DNA of 64,000 bases, taken from the NCBI GenBank assembly GCA_035582835.1, contig JAYKAV010003143.1, forward strand, positions 2,915,673-2,979,672, given 5' to 3'. Positions within the stretch are counted from its first letter, which is position 1; each line of letters begins with the position of its first letter. The position numbers and the translations under genes are program-made. The notes below the pieces were generated by a model that ran no database searches, was not told the DNA's origin, and saw only the letters and a list, made by a program, of their open reading frames with translations. The DNA is from Phoebastria nigripes (taxonomy: Eukaryota > Chordata > Aves > Procellariiformes > Diomedeidae). Below, in pieces: positions 21,948 to 35,769 of the stretch.

Positions 21948-24900
21948 CTGTTATTACGGTCCCAGAGATTTCCTTTAGCCTGTTGTGTTTTCCTATGATC
22001 TGTTCACTGAACCCGTTAAAAACCTGTGCTTGGCTTTGGGTGGGTATTTGGAAGCCCGTAAAGACCCCGGGCAGCCTCCCTGCTCCCTGACATGGCCTCA
22101 GTGCCACCACGTGCACCACAGGTAACAGCAATATCCAGCGCCGCAGAGCTACATCTTGACTCTTTCTCCCCGTTTTTGTTTCTGTCTAGTTGCGTTATTG
22201 ATTTATATTGGATTTTATTGAGTGTCTTTAGGCCTATAAATAATTGTTTGTTTGGTAACTACAAGCAGTTATGTCCATTCCTTCAGCGTTCATGTCTTAT
22301 AGCTCTACAGCATCACTTTATTAACAACACGTTACATTTTATGGTGTTCTGCTGGTAATAAATGTCATCAGATGGTAGGTTAGCTTTAGTTTTCGTTCTT
22401 AAATTTATCTTATTTTTAGTTATTCCTGCTCTCAAAAGAAGAGCATTGTACTGAAACACACTATTAGAAGACTTTTTCTGCTAGATGTATAGGCAAATTG
22501 TATAAGCTTTTTGTCTAAGCAATCTAAAGCCTATTTTGAACATATAATAGGAAGTATTTACCAAGTAAAGTTTCTTTTTTAAACTGGAGACCCCATTCCT
22601 GGCCCTGCTAGTTATCTACAAGAATGAACTGGCACACAGCAAGTGGGTGTAACACTCCGTTGCCAGAGAAAGAGGTGAAAGCACAGTCTTTTTGGTGGTT
22701 CATGACTATTTTTAACTTTAATTTCCTTTGTAATTATTTCCTTTCCTGGCTTCATAGAGCTGCAGTAGCCTGTTATATAAATCTCATCTATCCCATGTTT
22801 ACAAATAATTCTGGCTTAGATTCTGTGTTCTTTGCACTTTGGAAATTCCTACAGACTTGAAGTTTGGGTGTATAAAGACATCCGCAGGATATCACCCCAT
22901 GTTTAATACTAGCTCTGTACAATAAGCTTTTTGTAATGACAAATACCCACCTACATTTCTTTTAACCTCCTCTAGCGTTTTTGTTGGAGAAGCTACTTTT
23001 CACTTGCTGTCTCAATGACTGCTGTGTAGTAGGATAATACCGAGACTTTGTGGGGGTTTATTCCTTTCATTACTTGTTCATTTTTTGGTTTAAAAAAAAA
23101 AAGGGTGAGGGAATCCAACAGTGAATTCTTCATGCACAAATATAACATGGATTTTAAGGGGTGATATAATTCCGCAACTGAGGGCATAATCACGCTTAAG
23201 TGTGGTTTTTAGGAAAATGATTTAGAGGTCAAAGAAAAGATAAAGAGGAAAAAATCAAACATATACTGGAAGGAGAAAAAAGGTATCTATGTAAAGGCAA
23301 TAATTGTGGCACAGGAAACCAGACCAAAGGCTCTCAGAAATTGTGCTCATGGAGAACCATTTAACACAGGCGACAGTGGATAGTCAGCTGTGCAATGATA
23401 TTGAAGCACAAAATAGATGTTCAGTGCTTGAAATGCTTGTGCCTTATGTGACCAAGGGCTTTGGAAGTTGCCTAGGACATCCTCTGACACATTATACATC
23501 TATAATGTCATCTGTTTCCAATCTTTTGGGGATAGCTGCTTGCGCAGTATTACTACGAGACCACAGAGGTGACCGCACTCAGCTAGCACAGTGCCTGCTC
23601 CTATGAGTGGGTGAAGCAACTGCTATATAGGCATTTTCCGGGTCTTCTGAGAGTCTTCCAGGATAAACAGGAAAAATATAGGTGAAGCATTGACAAAGCT
23701 GTAAGGACAGTGTCTTAATTCACTGTGGATACCTCCACATGTAAAGGCTATAGTGTTGTATTGGAGATACTGCATCTTACCTTCAAGGCTTACAACATTT
23801 AAGGATGAGCATGGTGACTTTAAAAATGTTACTAAAATAACAAGCGGCAGTAGAAATAGAAGAGGAACCACTTCAAGACATACTGCGTTCAGGGAATTAA
23901 TCAATGAGGAGTCAGGACCGGCCATGGAGCTCTGACCCATGGAGAGCTCCCGAGCCCTCACCTCAGAGACTGACGCAGCAGGATCACATCGGGAGAGAGA
24001 GCAGAGCAACACGTGCAAGGCTTGGTCCTGATCTCGGTGAAATTACTGAAAGTTTTGACCACGACATCTGTGGAGGCAGGGTGCATGCCCTTAATATTCC
24101 CCAGAGACCCAGATGAAATATTGCTGACACATTCGCAGTGTAATCATCGTGGATCTCACTTAGCCTGGGTAGTGCACAAAGCAGTACAAATAAATATATT
24201 GTTATTGGTCATAAAATAGATGATGAAAACTGGCCGGCGGTAATACTTAGCAGTAATCTGAGTGTCATTGCTAATACGGAGATCACAGCCTTGGAGACGT
24301 ATGATTTTGATGATTTTACCTAATAAATACTTTGCAAGTTATATTTACAAGCAGTAAGTCATTTATAAACAAGCGATTTGTCACATTTGCATTTGTTAAA
24401 CTACGCAGCGTCCCTGCTTGTATTCTGACTATACTATTCTGCCGTTTGCCACTGTGTAAGACTGAGTTGGTTTTTGCTTTAAAGTAATCAGCTCTCTTCA
24501 TTTTTTCTTCCTCATGCATAGCTGGAAAATGATAGCTCAACATTTTCTGTTTGTACTGTGTCCTCTCCATCTACCTGAGGGTCCTGAACCATCCTTGAGA
24601 ACAGTTAACACCAGCAAGTATCCTTGAACTAAGGGTGAAAGTTATTTAAACTGTCGGTGTTAAAAAGACAAAACTGGTAACCATTTCTGTGCTGTTTCAA
24701 AAGCTGTTATCTCAAATGCTGGATGCTTCTTACGGCAGTGGTGAAAATGGCTTTACCCCTGTTATGACAGCAGGTTTCAGCTCGGGGCGAAGGGGAACCT
24801 CTCTGACCACAAGCTCATTCCCTAGCGCTGGAAGGACATAAAACAAATTCCAACTGAAAACCAGCTGAAATTATTTGAGAGAGCAAAAGACAGCACAGTT

Positions 24901-27900
24901 GATCTGCTTGAATTGGGCTCTCTCCAGCAGTTCCAACATTCCCACATTTCCCGGTCTCTGAGCCCAGCAGGGCAGGCGCAGTGCCTGGGTGCCGGCTCAG
25001 GGGAGATAGGGAAGCGCTGCCTATCTTCTAGCAGGAGGAGCTGCACAATTTCCCTTTCAGCCTGCGGTTAGCCGCCTTCCTGGGCTCAACCCCTGCACAG
25101 GAGAGAAGGGTTTGTCTATAGACTTACTCCCTTCCCTCCTCCCCATCATGGCCAGAGAGCTTTCTTTTAAGCAAGGAAAGAGTGACACTTTGGGAAGTGT
25201 TACTCTATCTCTAAGTGCCTTTTCAGGAAATGTTTGTGCTTTTTTCCAAGCAGCGTGCAGAATGTTTTCTGAACCCGGCACAGCACTGAGCCGGATAGTT
25301 TGTTAAGGGGGGGGGTGCCTGTGAGTTGTTTTCTTTCACCTGTGTTTAGGCATTCCTCTGTCTCAAGTATTCTTCAAAAACATCTATGAGTTCTCATGAA
25401 CGCATCTACCTGGCCATGCATACGAGTGAATCATATTATTCTTTCCAGAGAGATTTTCTTTGTGCTTTAGACAGCACTGCATTGTGGCAAATGTGACAGC
25501 AGTGTGACAAACATGAACGCATTTTCCCGAAGATGCCCAATAGTTAGCTAAAGAAATGCAACCTTCTACTATTTTGTGAGTCAAGAAAACAAACCTAGGC
25601 TTTTCAGACAAGTGCCAACAAATACCGGATTTGCCACGAGTCAAAAAATGGTAGAAAATTGTTCAAAAGTCTACAGATACATTTCCTAATTGCCGTATGT
25701 TTCTTTGGTCAGTTCCTAAAGCAAACTTCCGCTACCAGAGGACAAGATGTGACATGAGGTTTTAGGGAACACTGGAGGTTTTTAGGTTTTTGCTTTGAAG
25801 CATGTTTACAGAGTTTACATTTTATTATTATTTTTAAATTTACATTTACAAGGGATGGGGAAGGAGAGAAACTGAAAATCAAACTTATTATGGAAACTGT
25901 TTTCAGTATTAACTGTGCGATATAAACAACTCTGCTCTTACCAGATTTTACAAGTATGACTTGAAATTCTTTAGAAACTGGGCTTCTGCTAAATTGTTAG
26001 TATTCCTTTGACTTTGACCATAATAGTCATTGCTTTTGCAGACTTAGCAAAAGGGAGAACTGCTTACTTTAGCACTAGCACTTCCACAAAAAAGCAAACC
26101 TACTGTCTTTTGGCCTGCCGCATTGTAAATGCCAACTTAGTATTTCAATCTAGAACAAACATTTTAGTCCAGAGTCAGCTCTTGCTGGCAGGGAGCAGCC
26201 CTGTCGCAGCTCTAGATCAAATGGTGTCCCCCAGATGTATTTCTCTTTGTCGCTGTCACCCACAGACACATCCTCTGAAAGCAAATAGCCCCACAGTGAT
26301 GCAGCTGACTCCTGAGCAGGGTGCATCATTCAAGCACCAAGATGGCTTTTGACTGGCCAAGCTCCTAGACTTGCCACTGTTTTTAATCAGCTCTTTTAAT
26401 ACTTTATATTGATTCCAGATTTAATCCAAAGCCCACTGAAACTAATGAGTATAGGCTCTGGCAGGGCTCTGATGACAATGACAGAAGTGATGGATTTGGT
26501 ATAACTATCTGCAATCCCATAACCCTCCTGAAGGCTGATTTATTTTTTCATGTTTGTTCTCCATTTTCTTCATGATTCCTTCTTTGCCACCTGCTGCTGC
26601 ATCTCTCACCAACCCCTCCCCAGCTCCAGAGCCCTGGGCATCTGTGATCGTCTGCAAGGTTTGGGGATGGAGGACGTTGGTGCTGATGTACTGGAAAGAG
26701 GCAGGGAGAGCAGGGATGAGAAGAAAGCGCGCACCGGCAGAGCAGTGAGCTTCTGACAGGGCGACCTGGCAGCCCCTGCTCCCCTTCCCGGGACTGCTAA
26801 GCGGATGCACCTCCTGCAGAACCGAGAGAGAAGATGAAAAGAGTGATGATGGGGACAGAGAGCTTGGAAAGGGCTGGGAAGCTGCGTCCTGGATGTTCGC
26901 CAGCTGCGTTGTTGATCTGTCTTCTGAACAAACAATCCCAGCCTGGGACCTTGACGCGGCCTTGCGGTGGTATTAACAGTCTTCCTGCTCTCAAGACACA
27001 CTCGCCTCAATCTGGGTCTGCCTGGGACTTAGAGGTGATGTCTGCTCTGCCTAGCAGGTGTGTGTGGTGAAAACTTCCAGCTCTGATCTACCAGTCACAA
27101 CCGAGGATCTCACCATGAGTGTGAGGCTCACCTCTGAGCAAAATACCCCGGGGTTCCTTCCCAGAAAGGCTGTGCCTGGTACACAATTGGGATGAGGTGA
27201 GAGCACAGACACACACGCGCTGCAGCCCTTGATCTAACAGTTGAGACCTAATCACCACGAGCAGATGAGCATCCAGCTTCTTGCCTACTTCCCCGATCAT
27301 CTCTGATGGTCAACTCTGCCTCAGCCCAGCCCTGCCACTGTGATGTGGGGAGAGCAGGAGGCAGCCATGCTTTCAAACAGGGTAGAAAACCACACAGGGA
27401 TGGAAAATGACTTTAAAACGGAGCTCCTGTGTTTTAGAGCAATAATTAGTTCTTCGGGTGTTTCTTTCTAGATAGCCTGGGAAAGAGAGTTATCTGAGAG
27501 CTGAAATTAAGAAGCATCATGTTTCCTTTTGAGTATGAGACGGAGGTAATAAAAGCTGGTAACATCTGTAGATAACAGCAAAATTCAGTACACTCAGAAG
27601 GGCTGCTGTTGGGGTGTCGTGGGGGCATGGGGGGGGTATTTGTTTGGGGGGGTGCTTTGTTTACATTTTAGACGCAGGCAAGAGAGTCCATTCTTGTGTG
27701 TGCTGTTTTGTTTTTCTTGCCTGAACTGCAGTGCTGTGTATTTTAAATTCAGAAAGTAGAAAGCTCCAGCAAGTACTTCAAAATATTATTGTATATTCTT
27801 TTACATTCTGTGCTGGACCTATAAAAAATTATCAGCGATTCTCTGAGCTGTGAAAGCTCTTCCTCAGCCCTCCTGGGTCAGTTCCAGTAACAAAGTGACT

Positions 27901-30756
27901 GCCGCAACCTTCTGTTCAGCTAACAACTTCCTGACGACCTTCTAACAACTTTCTCAATGCCTTACTGTTACCCGGTTCCCGTAAAAGAAAAAGACATGCA
28001 ATATTGAATTAAAGGTGCTTCTTTTTCCTTTGCATGTGCAATGCTAAGGGGCATACTCAGACAAAATATTTTGCATAATTTCATTGACTGTTTCTGCAAG
28101 AGCTTTCATAATGAATCCCAGTATCAGCAGACCTCATTGCCTCAAACGTCAATTTATGCTTTTCACGCATTAAGACGCTGCTTCTGTAGAGTCTCTGGCT
28201 TTATCCAGACGGATCAGGAGTCTTTACAGCAACTGTTACTGATTCCAGTCTGCCAAAGGTAGCACCGGCAGCAGTGTTGGACCACTGTCAGACGATCTAT
28301 ACGGCGGCTCTCTCCTCTTTGTCAGCAGCAGCTCTCTGCAGGCAGTCACATCCCCACCATTCAGCCAGGGAACAGACTACACGAGCTCTCCTTACCCACT
28401 CTAAGTGTAAAATCAGCTGAATTACTTCACACACCCATGGCAGCAGTTCGAATTAGATGGGCTGACCTCTGCGATGCTGTTGATGAGGTTCACTCCAGCG
28501 ATTTGTTCCACTAGCTGAACTGCCGGGGTAATTTCTGGCAGAGAAGTAACAAGCAGCTGTGGATAGCTATGTCTCAAGCTGCCACCACCTTTCCAGCAAT
28601 GATCGTCAGATCACAGCTTTAGTATAGGAAACGCTTAAACTACTGTTGGGATTTAAACCCCGGTATCATCTACTTGGGAGTACATGATATCATCGTAGGG
28701 TACCAGCATTTTCCAGAGCCTTCTCTACATGCATGTTCCTAATGGTGGGTATTTTAAAGGACAAAAGGTTCATGCAAATACCCTCAGTAGTAGAGGACTC
28801 ATTTTCGCTAATGTCATTGATAGGATTTATTGTAGACTCAGATGTAAATCATAATGTTTAAATTGAAGAACGACACTGCAATCGTTACTGGCACGCATAA
28901 TCCCTATCACCATAATTTCTTCTGCAAAACTGTGTGACTCTTTTCTCAGTAGGTATAAGTAGAATGGGCCAAAGTTAATTTTTTGCATAATAACTGAAAA
29001 TTTGTGATAAACTCACATTATATTTAGCAGTATCAGTAGGTAAGCAGATCAGCTGACACTTTTGTGCTTCCAAATAGCATGTGGCCCTTAGATACTANTA
29101 CCTGGAAATGAGCTCTCCCACCTGAGTACTGATATACCACAGTCTAGACTTGACAGCAACGCACCGCAGAAAGCACATGGTTTAACTGGCAGTATTTGCT
29201 TTCCCTTCCATTTTACTGCTTTGTAAATTCTTCTCACAGCTCCTGCCTTTCCCAGGAGCCCACAAAGCATGGCGCGGGTGTTTGCAGGGACCCAGAGCTC
29301 AGCTTGCGACAGCGGGCAACGGTAGCCCGGGTGCTACAGAGATGTGCTTTCTTCTAGCATGAACGCACTGCTTTGGGGTGTATGGCTAGCTCCAGGAAAG
29401 CTTTTTATCGTCACTTCAGGAGTGGCATATCTTGCTTATTACAGTTATAGTTTTACCTACTATGGATCTTTGGTATTTTTTCTTCCATCTGTAGCTGTAC
29501 TTTTTTCCTTCTAACCCGGCCTGCTCTTTCTGACTGTATCTTGTAGGTTTATTTTATTTTCTCTGCAGCCTACGAAAGAGAAAAGCACATGCAGAGTCCC
29601 TCACTCGCTGTACCCCAGAACTTGTGAATTCGCTGGCCTTTTTTAAAATTGATCTGTTAGTTATTTGCAAGTTCAGAACAAATAAAAACCACAGCGACAA
29701 AAGAAGAAAAACATTTTTCCACCTTTGTAAACTTCTCATAAGTTAATTACCAGTTTAAATTTAAAATCAGAAAGAAGGAGGCCAAATCATCTATTGTTCT
29801 TATTGAACCACATACAAAGACTGAATTTTATTATGATACAAAGGAAAGAATTTGTCATCATTAACTGTAATGTTTTCGGGAAGGAGGTTAGATAGGAGAC
29901 TTAGCATCATTAGAGGTTTTTATCTAAAGATTTCCTGCCTCAAGTAATTGTTCTGAAGAAGTAAACACAGAGAGATTATGTCATTAATTCTCTTTAATGA
30001 AGTTGTGTGGTAAGTGTTGTTTTGTAGGCTCATTTGAAGAATTTTAACAAAATCTCTGGGTTTTTATTTATTTACTTATTTTGCAGATACTTTGCAAAAC
30101 TGTGACCAAATAATATGTTTTGTGTTCACTGCATTGCTACTAGCTTAGTTCTTTAAAATCAAATGAGGTGGCTGGTTATGTGATTCCTGTTCATATTTAC
30201 CAGCGGCAGTCTCAGGAAACTAACACGGACGCAGCAAACGTGGTTACAAATATGTGGGGGGTTTTTATTTTGTAACATTCATTTCTAAGCATAAGCATCT
30301 GGTGAACTGATAAGACATATGTGTACACTGCTATACTGTGTAGTCTATAGAAAGTATTTGTAATGGATCACCTACTCAAACACTATCAGTATCCACTGGT
30401 TAGTTATTCTAAATACTCTTCCTGTTCTCTCTTCCTTAACGTTACTCCCGTTGGAAACCACCATCTTCTATTCTGCAGGAAGCAGAATTAAAACAAGAGA
30501 AAGTGTGTTTATTTTAGGTAAACACGCACACATACACATTTGTGCGCACACCCGCACAGGTGAGCGCTACTTTGAAGACTAACAGCAGCACCTATATTAA
30601 GAACATCCAACAGTTCCATTTTCAACTGTTTATATAATTCTATTAAATTTGAACTGCTAGCATAGCCTGCATGTAAGGTTAATGGGGTTCTTTGCTGTGA
30701 GAATTTCATTTTGCTGTTTCTCAGAGCGGAACCCAGGGAAAATGTTGCTGTTTGGT

Positions 30757-30792
30757 AAAAAAAAAAAAAAAAAAAAAAAAAGAAAAAAAAAG
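30757..30792 (+). repeat. Poly(A) run
   Basis: About 25 A, one G, then nine more A. No AATAAA signal lies in the 40 nt upstream, so there is no sign of a retrocopy. Confidence 0.95.
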
Positions 30793-33700
30793 ATATCTTC
30801 TTCTTTGGAAAGTCCTAGTCGTCTCCCCATCCTGTGGCCTAAGGGTTTAAATTTCTCCGGGAATTATTCTTTGTGTCATAGATGGGCCTTCTGCTTTCCA
30901 TACAGAAACCGAGCTAAATTTCACTGAGTTTTAAGGTTCCACACAGGCTGTTACTAAGGACACATTACTAGCTGGAAGGGTTACGTGCTGTCACCACAGA
31001 GTACCTGAACGTCCTCCATCTGCCTCCAAGGTGTGCACACCTCTGCCAGCCCTGCACCCCCTCACTTCAAACCTTGTAGCAGCTAAGGCAGGGGTCCCAG
31101 AAAGCACCCCAATTTACAACCCGGGCTCTTCCCTGCTTCACAGGGTAAAAACCAGCATAAGGCTCTCTGATATCAAAATGGATCACAGTATATGCATACA
31201 GAGGGACTGAACTGAAGCTAGGCTGATATCTTTAGAGCTTCATTTGGCAGTTCCTAACTTTGCAGTCTGCACTTCTTCTTCTGAGAGTTAGTCCACGTTG
31301 TGCACATAGCCATGCTTTGAGCAATTTATTCTTTCTGGCTTCCCATTGCTTGAAATACTGAAGTAGAATAACAGAGACTGGTTCCTTCCACATTTGGAAT
31401 ATGTGTATTTTCAACGGTTATGGGAGACTATAAAGAAATTTCAGTAGGTACTCTTCCATTAGCAAATCTGATAAACAGTATCTTTGTCTTTCTATCTGGT
31501 AGTACAACAGTCTAATTTTAAATGCAATTTTAAAGAGTTTTCCCAAAGAGATTTCTCCTCAGGTCCCTTAGTAAGATGTTTCTCTAAAGGAATCTCATGA
31601 GAACTTTTTATCTGCTCTTGTATGGCAGGCACGGTCTATTGGAAATTAATTTTAAACATATTTTCCTGAATGGAGCTGCATTCTAGCAGCTATTGGTGGT
31701 GCAAGTAATACTCTGTCACCAGTGAATCGTCTGATTACAGAATTTGGGCTGTTCACAACTGGAGAAAATCACCAACACCAGAAGGCACGCATTGCTGATG
31801 TCCTTACAACCTGTCTGCCCCAACCAACAGCACTCCAAAAAGCTCTCTGATTAAAAGACAAGACCATTTGACAAAGTTCTTTTCTGTACTCGCAGAGGCT
31901 CATTCTGCTGAGGAGACAGTCCCTCACGAGGCAGACTAGAAGTAACATGAGAATTTCATGATCACTATCTGTATTTCCTGCTGTGTTCTTTGTTCTTGTG
32001 GCAGAAAGACTTTGCAGTATTATCTGACAATTTACCTTTCTCAGCTTCCCCTGCGTGCTGTGCAATCTGAGTACCTTGCAGGATCTTTCCGTCTCCATTT
32101 TCTGATCTGGTTTTCAGTACATTTGTTTGCTTTTGGTATGTTTAACCTCCAGTCAATAAATTAAATGTACTTTGTTTCGTAACTTTAGCATAGGACCTGA
32201 TCCTTTCACAAAGTTTTGACCCTTTTTAATTTGCAGAGCAGTGTAAGACTTGTCTTTACTGACTTTATTATGATACGACTTCTCACCTGTAACTCTCAGC
32301 AGGGTTTAGAAGCATGGAAAGTGAGGGGAAATAATCTACCATTTGCTTTCTCGTTGCATTCTCACAGTGGAATTGCTGGTAGGGAATCTGTAATGCCAAT
32401 GATTTTTCAAATGCTTCCATCTTCTCCAAAATTTTCATTGAATGCTTTTTGTTATCCCATACTTACATATGCAGAAAACTGGGTAAAATTTGGTGAACGA
32501 CATAAAATTATGACAATTTTTATAACTTGGGAAAACATCTGTTTTCCAATATGCTATTCACATGAAAATAAAACCTTGCTAAACTTTTTTTAAAAAAAAG
32601 AATACATCCTTTTTCTAGGAATCAGCACAAAGAACATTCTTTTCCTCCTAGAAACTTATACATGCCTTAGGGGAATAACACAGAGAATGACTTTCTTAAC
32701 TATTTTTCAGCAGATTCTGCAAGAAATATGGGGGGTCAGACACTGCAATACACAGAAACCGATGCCTTCCGGAGACTCCTGGTCTCACTGCACCCGTAGG
32801 AGCAGTGGTGTCGAAGCCCAGAGTGAAGCCTGAATCCACAGCATCCAAAGGGGTGCTGGTGTGGCAGTGGGACGCAGCTTCTGCTGCCATTTGCACTCCT
32901 GCTCCCAAGTACCTGTGTAGCACCTGCACCTCCACCACGACGAGGACATCATGGAAGAGACTTGAGTGAGGCTGGCAAAACAAACTGTATAGCAAAGGCT
33001 TCATCGTTCCTCCCTTGTGAAGACTCTCTGCTCCCATTTGCCTGCTGCTTTGTTCCTGAAGGCACATTAGAGAAGAGGGAGCATTTGTTCTGTGTCTGTT
33101 TCTTTCTGAATAATGAGCAATCTCTCCTATTATCTGATTAGTGCTTGCTACTGTCCAAATTAATTAAGAAAAAAAAAAAGAGGAAAATAATTCTTTTAGT
33201 ATTCTACAGTGTTGAATACCTCAGACAACACAGCTGCTTGACTGTATGGTTTGGGACAACTACTCTTGACTGTTGCATCTGTGGGAACGTGGAGGTCAGC
33301 AATGGTGGTTCTGAGCAAGTATATTCTCAAGATAAAACCCATTGCTTGTGCAGTTTCTTGGGATTAGGTTTGCAGGAACCAAAGTACTACAGGTCCCTGT
33401 TCTCTGAGGTAAGACTCCTTTGGAAAAATACAATACGCTGTTTGAGGTGTTTTGTTAATAGCATCCAAGCACGCAGGTAGGACGTAGCCCTCCTCCCACA
33501 AAGCAAAAATACACGAACGATTAATAAAAGGTCTCGAATTCAGGGGATTATTCTGCCTGTGACTTAAGCCTGAGGAGGATCATTATCACCAGCCAGCAGA
33601 GGATCTATAAATAACCCATGGAGCTGAGTTTAAAGCATTAGTTTAGCCTCTCAGTGGAAATTCAGTGCATTGTCTAAGTGNGGTTAGAGGCAAATATTAT

Positions 33701-35105
33701 CTTAAAGCAACTTATTGTTTTACTTCACAGTGCCAAGGAAATAAGCATTTCTTATTATCAGGACGACTGACATTGTTTCAGCCCATCGCTAAGACTTGTG
33801 GCAGAACAGGAAGAAAGAATGAGGTAAAGCTGCAATTCCCCAGCAAGCACTTTTTCTCAGAAATGGGGAGGAGTGGATATACTAATTCTGGAAAGCCTGA
33901 CTAATAGTTCTGGAAATCGATTCAGTCTACCCCTTCACGGGCAGGTAGAGCAGAAGCAGCAGTGCTGCAGCCAGCCCCACACGGCTGTGACCTGCCGGCA
34001 GGTCTCCAAACCACCTGGAAGTCGTACTGGGAGAACAGATTATGGGCCAAGTCACTCAGCAGCTTCACTCAAGTTGCTGGCAGAACTGCTAGGTAGTGTA
34101 GGATCGGGATCTTTATAAGGTGGTTATTTGTCCGCAGAGAACTAAGCTAACTACTAGGTAGTTTTGCATGGAGGATTAAACAACCATTAGGTGGTAACAG
34201 CTTTTTGTCACTAACGTCTTCAGCCAGATTGGAGCAGGTGACAGCCCTCGCAGGCCTCCGTCTTTCTATGTATCTGTCTATCAGGGCAGGCAGTCTTCTC
34301 TTCCACATCAGATTCTGAAGAAATGTTGTTTTAATAGAAGTTTCTTTTATGTGTTTCTATAAAGGGTGTGAACATATTCTATCTGGCCAAGTATTTCGCA
34401 TCTCCTTCAGCTAGCTGGTTAGCATATAAGGGCTTGCGAGCTTTATCCGATGGTAAAGTTATACTGTTAATCTTAGTTCGTACATTCAACCCCATGCCTG
34501 GTAATACGGTCCTTACATCTTTAGTGAAAAAATGTTGCACGCCTGCCAATGAAAACATCCAATATTTTTCTTGCTAAAACAGTGACATTACCTCCAAAAC
34601 TGTTGATAAATGCATATGCAAAAGCAAAGCAGTCCAATACCAAGCTACTAGAACTGTGATCATTCAAAAATAATGCTTGAATAAGGTAGATCTTCTATTC
34701 TTACCAATTCAACAATTATTTACTTATTATTAATGGCTACAAAAATTGTTTCATGGTTCTTAAGAACACTTACAACCTCTCTGTTTGCATTATCTGTCTA
34801 GAGATACTGAAGCAGCCTGATACTTCCCTTCCTTACAAGATGAGTTGCAGGCAAGAGATAACTGGGGGAAAAAAAAAGAAGAAAGAGACTTAATACTTTT
34901 TTAAAACATAAAAGCTGTATCACTGTACTTGGATAATAGAAGTATAATAGTCCATCCAGTGTGAACATAATTATGTATATACCAGCCCCTGGAAATATGG
35001 GCAAGTGGATAAGCACTACCAGTGCAAGCTACCTGTAGGGGAACTGTCCTTGAAGCCTATGACTTCAGAAGACTAATGTTAAGGTGCCACGGCTACACTC
35101 AAACT

Positions 35106-35121
35106 AGGTCAAACTAGGTCA
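35106..35121 (+). promoter_or_regulatory. Perfect DR4 nuclear-receptor element
   Basis: AGGTCA AACT AGGTCA: two perfect half-sites in direct orientation with a 4-nt spacer. This is the consensus for thyroid hormone receptor or LXR with RXR. It arises from a 10-nt tandem duplication (AAACTAGGTC twice). It lies about 17 kb upstream of TRPC3. Binding is not demonstrated. Confidence 0.4.
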
Positions 35122-35224
35122 GAATGGTTTCAGTGAAAAACTCCATTTTCAATCTACACATTGTACAATGAAATTTAAAAAATAAGGGGAAGAGGAGGGA
35201 AATAAGTTAGCAAAAGCCAGCCAT

Positions 35225-35765
35225 TGTCAGGGCCCTGCGTGCACCAAGAGACTCTGCAACCTCTTACAACCCTCTGAGGCACCTGGCTGCCCGTCAACAT
35301 GGGTGAGAAAGGCCAGCTCTGAAATGCCATCTACCCATAGCCGTATAATGTTGGGTCAGGCGTAGGTGAGAGAGCGCTGTGGGAAGCCACATCAGGGCTT
35401 CCTCCTTCACTTGGGAGGTGCATTTATGGTCAAGGTCTTCATCTTCGGCCCTTGCCTGAGCTGTGTTGCGGGTATGCCTGTGCCCAGCCTTGTACTTGGC
35501 TGATCTTGACCTTGCCCTGCTGAATTGACTTCTTGGCTTGATCTTGGACCTGCCCCGTCACCATGGGCTTGCCTGGCAATCCGCTGGACTGTGGCTGGCC
35601 CTGGTGAGTGTTACCATACCTGCCCTGCCTTGCTGGAGTCCTGGGGGACTGCACCCGAGTCAGAGAGGTCACTGCCTCTGCTTGTTTTGTCATCACCCCA
35701 TAGTTTCTGGCTCACTTTCCCTTCCTGCTACTCCCAATTACCTCTTAATATTCACTAGAGATAGG
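35225..35765. mobile_element. Possible LTR-like or other unclassified repeat block
   Basis: A GC-richer island in AT-rich DNA, starting TGTCAGGGCC. It has internal imperfect repeats of a CTTGGCTTGATCTTGGACC-type unit (near 35494 and 35531). The composition recalls some vertebrate LTRs, but I could not assign a family, find matching ends, or see a target-site duplication. It abuts an old CR1 copy. Confidence 0.3.
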
Positions 35766-35769
35766 TCAG

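Larger units (their letters stand above)
21191..35224. other. Intergenic, largely featureless
   Basis: About 14 kb without a supportable gene. It holds an 18-nt tandem repeat near 21.9 kb, a poly(A) run at 30757-30792 and a perfect DR4 element at 35106-35121. GC-richer patches at about 23.9, 24.9, 26.2-27.3 and 28.3 kb show no homology I recognise. Small degraded repeats may have escaped notice. Confidence 0.5.
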
